Shown here piece after piece: positions 26,694 through 35,687 of a DNA stretch of 50,732 nt. The notes under the pieces were generated by a model. The model was not told where the DNA came from. It ran no database searches and saw only the letters and a program-made list of their open reading frames with translations. Position numbers and translations under genes: made by a program. Position 1 is the stretch's first letter; each line of letters starts with the position of its first letter. The stretch comes from Treponema bryantii (GTDB lineage: Bacteria > Spirochaetota > Spirochaetia > Treponematales > Treponemataceae), in the NCBI GenBank assembly GCA_015061465.1, contig SUWN01000013.1:1-50732 (forward strand). The letters are read 5' to 3'.

Positions 26694-28325
26694 TTAATTC
26701 CGTGGAATTAATTCTGCAGAAATAAAAATATCATCTTGATACCAATCAATCAATAACGAGAATATTTCACTTGTGTATCCATCGCATTCTACGTTTATCT
26801 TCCAAACAGTTCCAGATTTTAATTCATCTTGTGGAACTGAAAAAAGATTTACCCATTTATTGTTGTACAAAATAGAAATTTTTGAAGAATCTGTAATATC
26901 CTTTTTTGTTGCGCTGTCATAAACAAATGGGTGAAATGAAATTTCGCGTTTGGAATTTTTTAAGAAATCACATTTTATTAAAACTGGGTCAGATTCAACA
27001 GAAAATGATTTCCACCAAACATACGGTCCAACAACAACTTTTATTCTGTAATCGCCATCTTTTAAATAAACATTTTTTATGTCGTAAACTTTGTTTTTTT
27101 CTGCAATACGTCTAACTTCAGTTTTTGTTTTGAATGAAAAAACTTTGTCAAACAATCGGCTGCCTTTTACTGCAAATTCCCGTTCCGAACCTTCAACTTC
27201 TGGAATTTTATCATTGTCATTTTCAAAGAAAAACGCTTTTGCTGGTAAATCAAGATTTTCGTACAAAGATTTTGGCATTGTCATTTCGATATTAACTGGA
27301 GAATAAATGCCTTTTAATAAATATTTGTGAATTAATCCCAACTTCCACAAACAAACAAATAAGCCCAAAACAAATGCCACAGAAATTACAATGCGAGTGA
27401 TTTTTCTTCGCAATTTGTCTTTTGGTTCAAATTTTGGAAAATCATACATTTTGACAGTTGCAACTGATTTTGCAATATGAACTCTTAATTCATGTAAATC
27501 GTAATGTGACAAATATTTTTTTACAGCTTTTAAAACTTGTTCTATACTTTGGAGGCGATTTTTTGCCTTTGGACGAATCATTTTTTTAATTAAATTGGCA
27601 ACTTCCGATGGAATTGTTTTGTCAATTTTGCGCGGACGAATATATTTTCCTTTTTTGATAACTTTCAAGTTTTCCATAGAAAAAGTTCCCGCGTAGGGTT
27701 TTGTTCCAGTTACCATTTCGTACAACATTATTCCCAAAGCATAAATATCTGCACGACAATCAACGCCCGCACTATCTTCAAATTGTTCTGGTGGCATATA
27801 AGCGGGAGTTCCTAAAGCAACGCCTGATTCTGTAAGATTGTCACCTTCGGCAGTATCACTTGCAATTCCAAAATCAGCAAGTTTAATTTCACCACGTTTA
27901 GAAATTAAAATATTCCCCGGTTTTATATCACGATGAACAATATCTTTTGCATGAGCAGATTGAAGAGCATAACACGCATCTTGTAAAAACATCATTGCGA
28001 TAGGAACTGGAAGAATTGTTTGCTTTTGAATCAATTTATCCAATGCAATTCCGTCTACTAGTTCTTCTACCATGTAGCGATAAGAACCTTCTGTAAAATA
28101 ATCGAACAAATGAACAATATAAGGACTTCGTAAATCAAGAAGAATTTGAGCTTCTTTTTTAAATCGTTCCGCATTTTTTGAATTTGAACGCGAAGTCATT
28201 TTTTTAATTACAACATAGCGTTTTAAGGAAGGATGAATTGCTTTATAAACAACTCCCATTCCACCTTTTGCAATAATCCCTTGAACTTTGTATTTACCAA
28301 TCATTTGTGGAAATTCATCACTCAT
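26694..28325 (-). CDS. Transmembrane Ser/Thr protein kinase (Hanks type)
   Basis: The 543 residues form an N-terminal cytoplasmic kinase domain (about 10-272), one membrane segment (310-332) and a C-terminal sensor-like region of about 210 residues that is probably periplasmic. Kinase motifs are complete: glycine loop AKGGMGVVYKA (19-29), ATP-binding lysine in YVVIKKM (41 or 42), catalytic loop HRDIKPGN (131-138), DFG (151-153) and LGTPAYMPPE (171-180). The kinase is therefore probably active. The start overlaps the metallophosphatase stop by 4 bp (ATGA), so the pair are translated together. Its operon also encodes an FHA protein, the usual phospho-threonine reader. Confidence 0.93.
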   Translation of the reverse strand: MSDEFPQMIGKYKVQGIIAKGGMGVVYKAIHPSLKRYVVIKKMTSRSNSKNAERFKKEAQILLDLRSPYIVHLFDYFTEGSYRYMVEELVDGIALDKLIQKQTILPVPIAMMFLQDACYALQSAHAKDIVHRDIKPGNILISKRGEIKLADFGIASDTAEGDNLTESGVALGTPAYMPPEQFEDSAGVDCRADIYALGIMLYEMVTGTKPYAGTFSMENLKVIKKGKYIRPRKIDKTIPSEVANLIKKMIRPKAKNRLQSIEQVLKAVKKYLSHYDLHELRVHIAKSVATVKMYDFPKFEPKDKLRRKITRIVISVAFVLGLFVCLWKLGLIHKYLLKGIYSPVNIEMTMPKSLYENLDLPAKAFFFENDNDKIPEVEGSEREFAVKGSRLFDKVFSFKTKTEVRRIAEKNKVYDIKNVYLKDGDYRIKVVVGPYVWWKSFSVESDPVLIKCDFLKNSKREISFHPFVYDSATKKDITDSSKISILYNNKWVNLFSVPQDELKSGTVWKINVECDGYTSEIFSLLIDWYQDDIFISAELIPRN

Positions 28326-29356
28326 TTTTCTACTCCAATAATATCTTCTTCTGGATTAAACGGTCTATTATTGTAAATAATTGCTATATTTTGTTCACAC
28401 GGATTATGAAATTGTACAAACAAACCGTTTTGTCTTAAATTATATTTATTTTCTACAGGCCTGTGACCTGCTAAATAAATTGCATTTTCTGGGTTCCAAT
28501 TTTTATCTGCAAAGAGATTTTTTATAATTTGCAAAACACTTCCGTCTTCTGCCTGATTATTTCTTGTCCAAGTTAATGATTCAACAACTTTTTCTTCAAG
28601 GCGCGCATCAATTAATTGTTGTTTTGAAAAAGCCATAAGAGGTTCTGCGTGAGAAATTACACAATATGGCGAACTTGCAATCAATGGCAGTGCATCTTCA
28701 TAACAAGAAATTAAATATAAAATATCATCACCGTAATATTCACGAATAAAATCACGCACCATTCTTCCTTCGTCGGCGTATTTTCTAAAACCAAAATCCC
28801 CGTTTTCTGATTTATTCGTAATATTTTCGTGATTTCCTTTTAAAAAGTGAAAATGTTTTGGAAATTTTATTTTAAGAAGCATCAAACAAAGTAACGTGCT
28901 AAGACAATCTTTCATTTCTTGGCACATATATTTTCCAGTTTTTTTGCCTTTTACAAAATCTTCGTGAGCTTTTTCCCATCTAAGCACTGTATTTTTTTCA
29001 GTATGAATTGCGTCTCCCACACAAACAACATTTATCAAGCCTTTTTTTAGAGCCTGATAAACAGAAGTTGCTTTTGTAATTCCTGGAATATTTGCTTTTT
29101 TGTAAATCTTGTAAGTTAAAAAATTCTGTAAAAAATCATAACGAGCATGTAAATCAGGCAAAACAATCATTGGCAAATTATCATTAAATTCAATTAATCC
29201 GCCTAAAGTTTCACCATCAGATGCAAGTTGTCTGTAAGATGTATTTTCTTTATCCAAAACAGACGTAACTTGAATCAAAACATCAAACAAATATTCATAA
29301 TCAGGAAGAGAATCAGATTGTAGAACTTTTTTTATATCAACTGGTAAATCTAACAT
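28322..29356 (-). CDS. Calcineurin-like metallophosphoesterase, probable protein phosphatase
   Basis: The 344-residue protein has the metallophosphoesterase motifs in order: VLPDLHARYDF (66-75), VCVGDAIHTE (near 112), LKGNHENITN (near 173), ISHAEP (near 235) and AGHRPV (near 308). The layout resembles PPP-type Ser/Thr phosphatases, though motif I has L in place of the usual G/I (DLH for DxH). It sits between FHA and kinase genes with 2-bp and minus 4-bp spacing, so it most likely removes phosphates placed by that kinase. This role is inferred from context; a nucleotide phosphodiesterase is the main alternative. Confidence 0.8.
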   Translation of the reverse strand: MLDLPVDIKKVLQSDSLPDYEYLFDVLIQVTSVLDKENTSYRQLASDGETLGGLIEFNDNLPMIVLPDLHARYDFLQNFLTYKIYKKANIPGITKATSVYQALKKGLINVVCVGDAIHTEKNTVLRWEKAHEDFVKGKKTGKYMCQEMKDCLSTLLCLMLLKIKFPKHFHFLKGNHENITNKSENGDFGFRKYADEGRMVRDFIREYYGDDILYLISCYEDALPLIASSPYCVISHAEPLMAFSKQQLIDARLEEKVVESLTWTRNNQAEDGSVLQIIKNLFADKNWNPENAIYLAGHRPVENKYNLRQNGLFVQFHNPCEQNIAIIYNNRPFNPEEDIIGVEK

Positions 29357-29358
29357 TT

Positions 29359-29703
29359 TTACGAAATTACTAAATGCATATTTCCTATTGTTATTTTATC
29401 GCCAGAATTTAATTTGATATATTTATCATTTGGAATTCTTTTTCCGTTTACAAAAGTTCCATTTGTGCTGTTTTCATCTTTTAAGAAATAAGCATTTTTG
29501 ATTTTTTGAATCATTGCGTGATGGCGACTTGCCAATTTATTATCTACAACAATATCATTGTCCGAATCACGGCCGATAGAAATTTTTGCAACCAATTCGA
29601 TTTTTTTTTGGTTGAACATCAAGTAAGACGCAGGTCTTGATTCTCCATAACTTTCTAGTTGTTGGCCCACAGGACTGTTTGTTACAATTGTTTCGTCTCT
29701 CAT
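29359..29703 (-). CDS. FHA-domain protein
   Basis: A small protein of 114 residues. The forkhead-associated fold spans about 28-112 with the phospho-threonine-binding residues in SIGRDSDNDIVVDN (Gly-Arg at 44-45), SRHHAMI (59-65) and STNGTFVNG (79-87). The N-terminal tail, RDETIVTNS, carries threonines that could be kinase targets, as in GarA/OdhI-type FHA regulators. I start it at the ATG at 29703 because GGGAG (29709-29713) is ideally placed; the upstream in-frame ATG at 29715 overlaps that ribosome-binding site. It lies between the lipase-like and phosphatase genes. Confidence 0.9.
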   Translation of the reverse strand: MRDETIVTNSPVGQQLESYGESRPASYLMFNQKKIELVAKISIGRDSDNDIVVDNKLASRHHAMIQKIKNAYFLKDENSTNGTFVNGKRIPNDKYIKLNSGDKITIGNMHLVIS

Positions 29704-29727
29704 TTTTACTCCCATACTAAGTTGATT

Positions 29728-30888
29728 TTAGTTTACTTCTTCAAGTAAGTTAGATTTTGTGTGAACATTTTTAAATATATTTATCATCGGTAGATTTGCT
29801 CTTGCAATATCAACCAAATTGCTTATGAATTTAAAAATCTGACTTCTTGTTGATGAATCAAGTTTTGCAAAACTCACAACCATTTTTGTATAACTTTCTA
29901 ATTTATTTTCATCAATATCAGAATTAAATTTTGCTCCAGAAGATTCAATTATTTCAAAAAGAGTTGTGACAAATTTTTGTTTATCGCTTAACGACAGATT
30001 TTTTGTCCATTCATTAATCGAAACATAAAAAAATTTGCTTTCTTTAGAAAAATCTTCTTCGGTTACAAAAGAAGTTCCTATAAGTTGCCACGAAATTGGG
30101 TCATGTTGCATTATTGCATTTTCTGAACTTTTTACAATTTTGTAATTTACAGGATGATTAAAAATCATTCCAACTACAGAAAAATACGGATAGAAAGAAT
30201 ACAATTTATCTTGAATATTTTTAAAACTTTCTCTCTGATAAAATTCTTCTGAAAAACCAGGGCCGTCTAAATTATAAACAGCAGAAATTTTATTTTGAGT
30301 TTTTTTATCCACATTCACAGCAACAAACATTGCTTGATTTGCACCTTTTGAATGACCAGCAATTATAAAATCGCCTTTTAATTCTTTTTCTGCTTGCTTA
30401 AAATAATTTAATGCAAGAGTTTGTGACGGAATTACATCCAAATAAGCAAGTTTAAAATCTTCTTTAAATCCTACTATTGAATCATCAGTTCCTCTAAAAA
30501 TTGTTATGTATTTTTTTGGCGCATAACAAAAAGTTGTTGCTGAAAATTGAATTTCATTTTCAAAATCTAAAACAGAAACATATCCGCAAACTTTTACAAG
30601 CGCAAACCTATTTGATTTAGAAACAATGTCGAATAACAAAGGAATATCACGATTAATTAAAACTCCCATGTTTTTTCGTTCATCATAATTTGCACTTGAA
30701 ACAAATTTTTGGTTCAGTGTGTACAAAGTTTCTTGAAATCTAAAAGAATCTGTAAGAAGACCATCAAAGTTTAGATATCCAAGTTGTGAAAAAATCAGTA
30801 CATCAATACAGTTTAAGGGAGAAACATCAAATGTTAAATCTCCCCGCCACTTTAGATAATCAAAACAATTCGTACACTCTGATTTCAT
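29728..30888 (-). CDS. Mbeg1-like (DUF2974) alpha/beta hydrolase
   Basis: The 386-residue protein has the nucleophile elbow FIIAGHSKGANQAMF (GHSKG near residue 200), typical of the lipase-like DUF2974/Mbeg1 family. An upstream FRGTDDSIVGFKEDFKLAY matches the oxyanion region of lipase class 3 folds. It has no signal peptide. A serine hydrolase acting on a lipid ester is likely, with an unknown substrate. A GGAG ribosome-binding site precedes the ATG. It is the second gene of the signalling operon, 24 bp after the chemoreceptor gene. Confidence 0.8.
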   Translation of the reverse strand: MKSECTNCFDYLKWRGDLTFDVSPLNCIDVLIFSQLGYLNFDGLLTDSFRFQETLYTLNQKFVSSANYDERKNMGVLINRDIPLLFDIVSKSNRFALVKVCGYVSVLDFENEIQFSATTFCYAPKKYITIFRGTDDSIVGFKEDFKLAYLDVIPSQTLALNYFKQAEKELKGDFIIAGHSKGANQAMFVAVNVDKKTQNKISAVYNLDGPGFSEEFYQRESFKNIQDKLYSFYPYFSVVGMIFNHPVNYKIVKSSENAIMQHDPISWQLIGTSFVTEEDFSKESKFFYVSINEWTKNLSLSDKQKFVTTLFEIIESSGAKFNSDIDENKLESYTKMVVSFAKLDSSTRSQIFKFISNLVDIARANLPMINIFKNVHTKSNLLEEVN

Positions 30889-30912
30889 AAATCTCCAAAA
30901 TTAAAATGGATT

Positions 30913-33033
30913 TTATACTTTAAATAAATCTACATCATTACCAATTTTTGTAATTGAAGAAGACAAGATTTGTGAAATATCCTGAAGTTTTTGTGTAGTT
31001 GCATTTACAAAATTTGTACCGTTATTAATTTCGGCAATTGATGTATCTATATTACTCATAGAATCATGTAAATCTGCAACATCAGCTTTAATTCTGTCTC
31101 CACCAACTGTCATTTCTGAAGCAGCACCTCTAACTTCACTTGTACTATCATTCATTGCTTGCAATGCTTCAAGGATTTGTTGTGAACCAGCTTGCTGTTC
31201 TTCCATAGCACCTCGAATTTGAGTAATGAGTTCTCCTGTTAAGTTAATACGATTTGCAACAGCTTGCAAGGATTTTTCAGATTCTGTAGAAGCATCTACA
31301 ACTTGTGAAATACCTTCTTGAATATTTGTTAATTCTTCGCCAATTTTATTTGACTGTTCTGCCGAAGTTTCTGCGAGTTTACGAATTTCGTCAGCAACAA
31401 CACTAAATCCTCTTCCTGCTTCGCCTGCGTGAGCCGCTTCAATTGCCGCATTCATAGCAAGAAGGTTTGTTTGCTCAGCGATATTCTGAATAATTGTATT
31501 TGCATCCATCATTGCTGTAGATTGTTCAGCAATTTTTTGAATCAAATTATTTACAGAAGAATTTTGTTCAATTCCATTTTTTGCATCAATTTCAAGAACA
31601 GTAAATTCTTCTACCATTTTTACAACTGATTTATCAACCGAACCAATATTTCCAATCATTTCTTCTACAGCAGCGGATGCTTCTACAACACTAGATGCCT
31701 GATTTTGAATCATATTGTCCAAAGATTCGATATTTTGTGCAATTTGTGTAATTGCACTTGCTGAATTTTCTACACTATGACTTTGGTTTTCAATTTGAGT
31801 TGCGACATCTTTAATATTACCTGTCATCTGAGCAACAGTAGATGAAGAAATTGAAATTTCATTTGTAAGATTATTTCCAATTTTTTCCAAATCATTTTTA
31901 GAAGATTTGATTGTAACCATAATACTTCTGAATTTTGAAAGGAATTTATTTACAGAAACTATCAAACTATCAATTTCATCATTATATTTAATAGGCAACT
32001 GAACTGTTAAATCAGCCTGCCCAGAAGATAAGTCTTCAAGCAAAAGATTTACTTTTTTAATACGAGCAAGGACTCTGTTTATAATTAAACTTGAGAATAA
32101 AATCATTACGAAGCCGATAATTATCGCAGCAACAAGTATTACTTTTTGTACTTTATCTGTAGTGATATAAATCTGATCTTCTTGAACAAAATAAACAATT
32201 GAATAATTATATTCTGGAATTTCTTCAAAAAATGCTTCGTATGGAATATCTTCCCAATCAAAGTTTACATGCCCTTTGCTTTTTGTAGAATTAAGTTCAT
32301 CTAATTCTGGGAAAATACTTAAATTACTATTTACTAAAGTTGCTTCTGGATGAATTACTATTGTATTTGCATTATCTATCAATGAAAAAAATCCAGTCTC
32401 GCCAATTTTAAATGTTTCGAACTCTCTTTTTATTTTATCTATAGAAAGCATTCCTACGTAGTAACCAAAAACAAGTCCTCTTTCATTTCTAGTTGGACGT
32501 GCAATTGGAATATAACGAGTTTTTCCATCTGTAGCGGTAATTACACTTCCAATGTAATAATCTTGTCTTTCATTTATCATTGCTCTGTGGAAATCTGTAT
32601 TAGCATAAAATCTTTTTGTACTAGTTACACCGTTATCTCTATAACCAGTTCCATCAGGAGTACAGAACATTAAAAAATCATAATCTAAATTCTTCAAAAA
32701 TTTATGTTGCATAAACCATTCAATTACTAAATCTGTATCGCCTGTTGCGCAAACATCAGCTTCGGAAAAAAGTTTCATATCATCAACATAAATTCCAAAT
32801 CTATTTTCAATTTCTTTTGTACGCCCATCAACAACTTCTTCTGCCATTTCATAATACAATTCACCAACTTCTGCCCTAATAACTTTAGTTGATATTACCA
32901 ACAAAATACTCATTAAAAAAACAAAAACAACAAAAATAAGTAGCCCACATCTTGCAGCCAAACTTGATTTTCTTTTTGCTTTATCTTTTGTATTCACTTT
33001 TTCTTTTTTAATTTTTGTTTTCTTTGTTTTCAT
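30913..33033 (-). CDS. Methyl-accepting chemotaxis protein with periplasmic CACHE domain
   Basis: The receptor is 706 residues. A membrane segment near 30-50 ([18 protein letters not shown]) is followed by a periplasmic double-CACHE-like sensor of about 250 residues ([19 protein letters not shown], then [20 protein letters not shown]). A second membrane segment near 295-315, a HAMP linker and the long signalling helix come next. The conserved hairpin tip is [20 protein letters not shown]. It should sense a small extracellular ligand and control CheA. The ATG at 33033 is preferred over the TTG at 33054 because GAGG lies just before it. It heads the operon that contains the kinase, phosphatase and FHA genes, an unusual grouping. 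Confidence 0.93.
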   Translation of the reverse strand: MKTKKTKIKKEKVNTKDKAKRKSSLAARCGLLIFVVFVFLMSILLVISTKVIRAEVGELYYEMAEEVVDGRTKEIENRFGIYVDDMKLFSEADVCATGDTDLVIEWFMQHKFLKNLDYDFLMFCTPDGTGYRDNGVTSTKRFYANTDFHRAMINERQDYYIGSVITATDGKTRYIPIARPTRNERGLVFGYYVGMLSIDKIKREFETFKIGETGFFSLIDNANTIVIHPEATLVNSNLSIFPELDELNSTKSKGHVNFDWEDIPYEAFFEEIPEYNYSIVYFVQEDQIYITTDKVQKVILVAAIIIGFVMILFSSLIINRVLARIKKVNLLLEDLSSGQADLTVQLPIKYNDEIDSLIVSVNKFLSKFRSIMVTIKSSKNDLEKIGNNLTNEISISSSTVAQMTGNIKDVATQIENQSHSVENSASAITQIAQNIESLDNMIQNQASSVVEASAAVEEMIGNIGSVDKSVVKMVEEFTVLEIDAKNGIEQNSSVNNLIQKIAEQSTAMMDANTIIQNIAEQTNLLAMNAAIEAAHAGEAGRGFSVVADEIRKLAETSAEQSNKIGEELTNIQEGISQVVDASTESEKSLQAVANRINLTGELITQIRGAMEEQQAGSQQILEALQAMNDSTSEVRGAASEMTVGGDRIKADVADLHDSMSNIDTSIAEINNGTNFVNATTQKLQDISQILSSSITKIGNDVDLFKV

Positions 33034-33117
33034 AGCAACCTCATTCCTCAGCAAGAAAAAATTTATAACAAATACAATTATATACCTTTTTTTTTATTTG
33101 TAAATCTTTTTAATTCT

Positions 33118-33172
33118 ACTTAAATTATTTATAAAATATTGATTTTTTACTTAAAAAAAATATAATTTAAGT
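33118..33172 (+). promoter_or_regulatory. lacI-type gene promoter with inverted repeat operator
   Basis: TTGATT (33139-33144), a 16-bp spacer and TATAAT (33161-33166) lie directly upstream of the ATG at 33173. ACTTAAATTAT (33118-33128) and ATAATTTAAGT (33162-33172) are perfect 11-bp inverted arms, and a further ACTTAA half-site is at 33149-33154. The right arm covers the -10 box and reaches the start codon. This suggests autoregulation and a leaderless message. Confidence 0.55.
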
Positions 33173-34192
33173 ATGGAACAAAGAAAAGAAGTAAGATTAA
33201 TTGACATTGCAAAAAAACTTGGAATAAGTACAGTTACTGTTTCAAAAGCACTTTCTAATAAAGAAGGCGTTGGTGACGATTTAAGAATAAAAATCAAACA
33301 ACTCGCAGAAGAAATGGGCTACAAAGTAAAATCTACAAATCTTCCAAATACAAAAAATGGAACTTTAACAGGAAACATTGGCATTTTAATTCCAAACAAA
33401 TTTTTTTCGCAAGGAATGTCTTTTTATTGGTACGTTTTTAATAATGTTTCTACAGAATTATTAAAGAAAAATTATTATTCAGTTCTAGAACTTCTTTCTG
33501 ACGAAGACGAAAAAAATCTAACTTTACCAAGAATTATTCAAGATTCTAAAGTTGACGGATTAATTATATTAGGACAAATTTCACCAGCATATATAGAATC
33601 CTTAAATTCCCGCTATGAAAATTTTATTCTGCTAGATTTTTACAATCAAACTAATTACGACTGTGTTGCAAACGACGATTATTATTGTTCATATTTACTT
33701 ACAAATTATGTAATTTCACAAGGACACAAAAAACTTCGTTTTGTTGGAAATATCAATGCAACTTCTTCAATTTGTGATAGATTTATGGGCTTTCAAAAAG
33801 CGATGATTGAAAATAACCTTTGTTCTGATTTTTCACAAGCGATTTCTGACAGAAACGAACAAGGAAAAACAATTCCTATTGAATTGCCACTAGCTGACAT
33901 GCCGACAGCTTTTATTTGTAATAATGATGATACAGCTGCAATGGTAATAGAAAAATTAAATGCAAATGGATACAAAGTTCCTGAAGATATTTCAGTTACA
34001 GGATTTGATAATTTTTCTACAAATAATTCCTTAAAAGTTCCATTAACAACAGTTTGGATAAATCCAGAAGACACTGCAAAAACTGCCACAGATTTGCTAA
34101 TCAAAAAATTGAACGGAGAACCTTACATCAAAGGAAGACATATTGTAGGCGGAACTGTAATAATCAGAGATTCAGTAAAAAAAATTGACTAA
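33173..34192 (+). CDS. LacI-family transcriptional regulator
   Basis: The 339-residue repressor has an N-terminal LacI helix-turn-helix (IDIAKKLGISTVTVSKALSN, about residues 8-28) followed by the hinge helix. A periplasmic-binding-protein-like sensor core covers about 65-335 (GNIGILIPNKFF, VDGLIILGQ, TAFICNNDDTAAM, ISVTGFDNFSTN). The effector is probably a sugar or similar small molecule and cannot be named. The gene diverges from the chemoreceptor operon and overlaps the convergent downstream gene by 4 bp. An 11-bp inverted repeat at its own promoter suggests it represses itself and possibly the chemoreceptor operon. Confidence 0.92.
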   Translation: MEQRKEVRLIDIAKKLGISTVTVSKALSNKEGVGDDLRIKIKQLAEEMGYKVKSTNLPNTKNGTLTGNIGILIPNKFFSQGMSFYWYVFNNVSTELLKKNYYSVLELLSDEDEKNLTLPRIIQDSKVDGLIILGQISPAYIESLNSRYENFILLDFYNQTNYDCVANDDYYCSYLLTNYVISQGHKKLRFVGNINATSSICDRFMGFQKAMIENNLCSDFSQAISDRNEQGKTIPIELPLADMPTAFICNNDDTAAMVIEKLNANGYKVPEDISVTGFDNFSTNNSLKVPLTTVWINPEDTAKTATDLLIKKLNGEPYIKGRHIVGGTVIIRDSVKKID

Positions 34193-35370
34193 ACTTCGCC
34201 AGTTTCTTTTTGACCAAATTCGCAAACTGTTTTTTCGCTTTTAATAAATTCAATTTGCTCTAAGTTGTTTTTATTTTTCTTGTAGATTTTTATCTCACCA
34301 ATTCCAAATGCTGACTGAACAACATTCAAAACATTTCTTTTTCCGCTTGCTAATTCCAATTGTCTGTTATACAAATCTACAACTTTACAGTAAATATCAA
34401 CATCAATAACCCATTCTTTGCTATTAAAACTAACGCTATAATGAAGTTTTGCATCTTCTTCAGTTTCACCTTCTTCTAACGGAGATTGTAAACAATTCCA
34501 AACTGAAGATTTTGCTTTTTTTAGAGATTCTGTATTAAAAACAATTTTTTTATCTTCAATATCAAATACACAAGAAACTTTATCTCCATAAATTCCTTGA
34601 AGCACAAAATTTGAATTTTGTAATGCTAAACCTGAAATGGAACTTGTAAGATTTGAAGAAGAAATATGGAACCAAGTTTCTGGTAAATCACAGTAATAAT
34701 GTTTTTCAATATAACCGTGAGATTTTAACGGATTTACAACAAATTCTTCATCATTATAAATTAAGGAACCAGCAAATATTGTTTTTAATCCAAGAGGAGA
34801 CCAATTTTGCACTTTATTTTTATAACAATCAAATTCAGTTTTCTTAATTTCGTATTGTAAATTCCATTTTGCAAAACCAGCATTAGACAATAATTCAGGA
34901 TGATTATAAGCTTCATCTGCTTCAACATTTATAAAGCCAGACAATCTATTTTCTGAAAAAATACAATTTCCGAGTAAAAATTCAAATGCTTTTTTAGAAA
35001 ATTTCAACTCGTTCATAGAATGATATGAACAAATTTGCGAAGGATTTTTGCCTAAACAACCTACACGCATTACAACGTAAGAAGGTGTCATAATTGTTTC
35101 TGATTGAATTGATTGAACAGATTTTGTTCCGGCTAAAGCGTATTGTAAATCTTCAAGATTATTATTAATTCTAGGAGTAAAACCTAGAACAACTTCGGAA
35201 GGCGATAATGCGGCATTGACAGTTTCTAATTCAATAAAGAAAGTTGTCTCAACACCAGTTTGTTGGCTTGTACAATTAAAAAAGAATCTGAGAAAACTAA
35301 TTCCCATTTTTTTATTAGCTTTCTCAAACCCTTGTTTTATATATTTTCGTCTTTTTTTTGCAACACTCAT
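34189..35370 (-). CDS. Uncharacterised protein, possible tocopherol-cyclase/CrtC-like beta-barrel
   Basis: The 393-residue protein has no signal peptide. Residues around 195-245 (SPLGLKTIFAGSLIYNDEEF, then SHGYIEKHYYCDLPETWFHI) resemble the GYxEK...P..WFW region of the tocopherol cyclase/CrtC-like lipocalin-related family. The match rests on a short motif, so the call is weak. Beta-strand-like composition with many aromatic residues fits a ligand-binding barrel. An AAAGGTG ribosome-binding site supports the start. It follows the PreP-like protease and a small gene on the same strand, and its 3' end overlaps lacI by 4 bp. The function is unknown. Confidence 0.6.
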   Translation of the reverse strand: MSVAKKRRKYIKQGFEKANKKMGISFLRFFFNCTSQQTGVETTFFIELETVNAALSPSEVVLGFTPRINNNLEDLQYALAGTKSVQSIQSETIMTPSYVVMRVGCLGKNPSQICSYHSMNELKFSKKAFEFLLGNCIFSENRLSGFINVEADEAYNHPELLSNAGFAKWNLQYEIKKTEFDCYKNKVQNWSPLGLKTIFAGSLIYNDEEFVVNPLKSHGYIEKHYYCDLPETWFHISSSNLTSSISGLALQNSNFVLQGIYGDKVSCVFDIEDKKIVFNTESLKKAKSSVWNCLQSPLEEGETEEDAKLHYSVSFNSKEWVIDVDIYCKVVDLYNRQLELASGKRNVLNVVQSAFGIGEIKIYKKNKNNLEQIEFIKSEKTVCEFGQKETGEV

Positions 35371-35431
35371 TATTTATTCACCTTTACTCTTTTATTGTCG
35401 GAAAGAATAAAGGAAACTTCAGCAAAAAAAA

Positions 35432-35653
35432 TTATTTTTCAAAAAGTTTATCGATTGATTTTGTTAATTCAGCTTGTTCTTTTGGAAAGTTAGCGCTCAA
35501 AAATTCAAAACATTCAACAGCAGCTTTTTGTGCATGTTCATACCAAATAGAATACAATTCAGAAGTAATTTCTCCACCTGGGAAAGGAGCTCCTTGTACA
35601 TCAGAAACTAAATCTCTCAACATTTTGATACATTCTTTTGTTTTCTTGTCCAT
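35432..35653 (-). CDS. Small protein of unknown function (73 aa)
   Basis: I do not recognise this 73-residue protein. It is predicted to be mostly helical and soluble, with CIKMLRDLVSDVQGAPFPGG near the N terminus and KSIDKLFEK at the end. I chose the ATG at 35653, since AGGGG at 35660-35664 is properly spaced for it; ATGs or a TTG further upstream would overlap that ribosome-binding site. It lies 34 bp after the PreP-like protease and 61 bp before the next gene, all on the same strand, so it is probably co-transcribed. Confidence 0.65.
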   Translation of the reverse strand: MDKKTKECIKMLRDLVSDVQGAPFPGGEITSELYSIWYEHAQKAAVECFEFLSANFPKEQAELTKSIDKLFEK

Positions 35654-35687
35654 AATCATACCCCTGCAATATACAAAATTCAATTTA

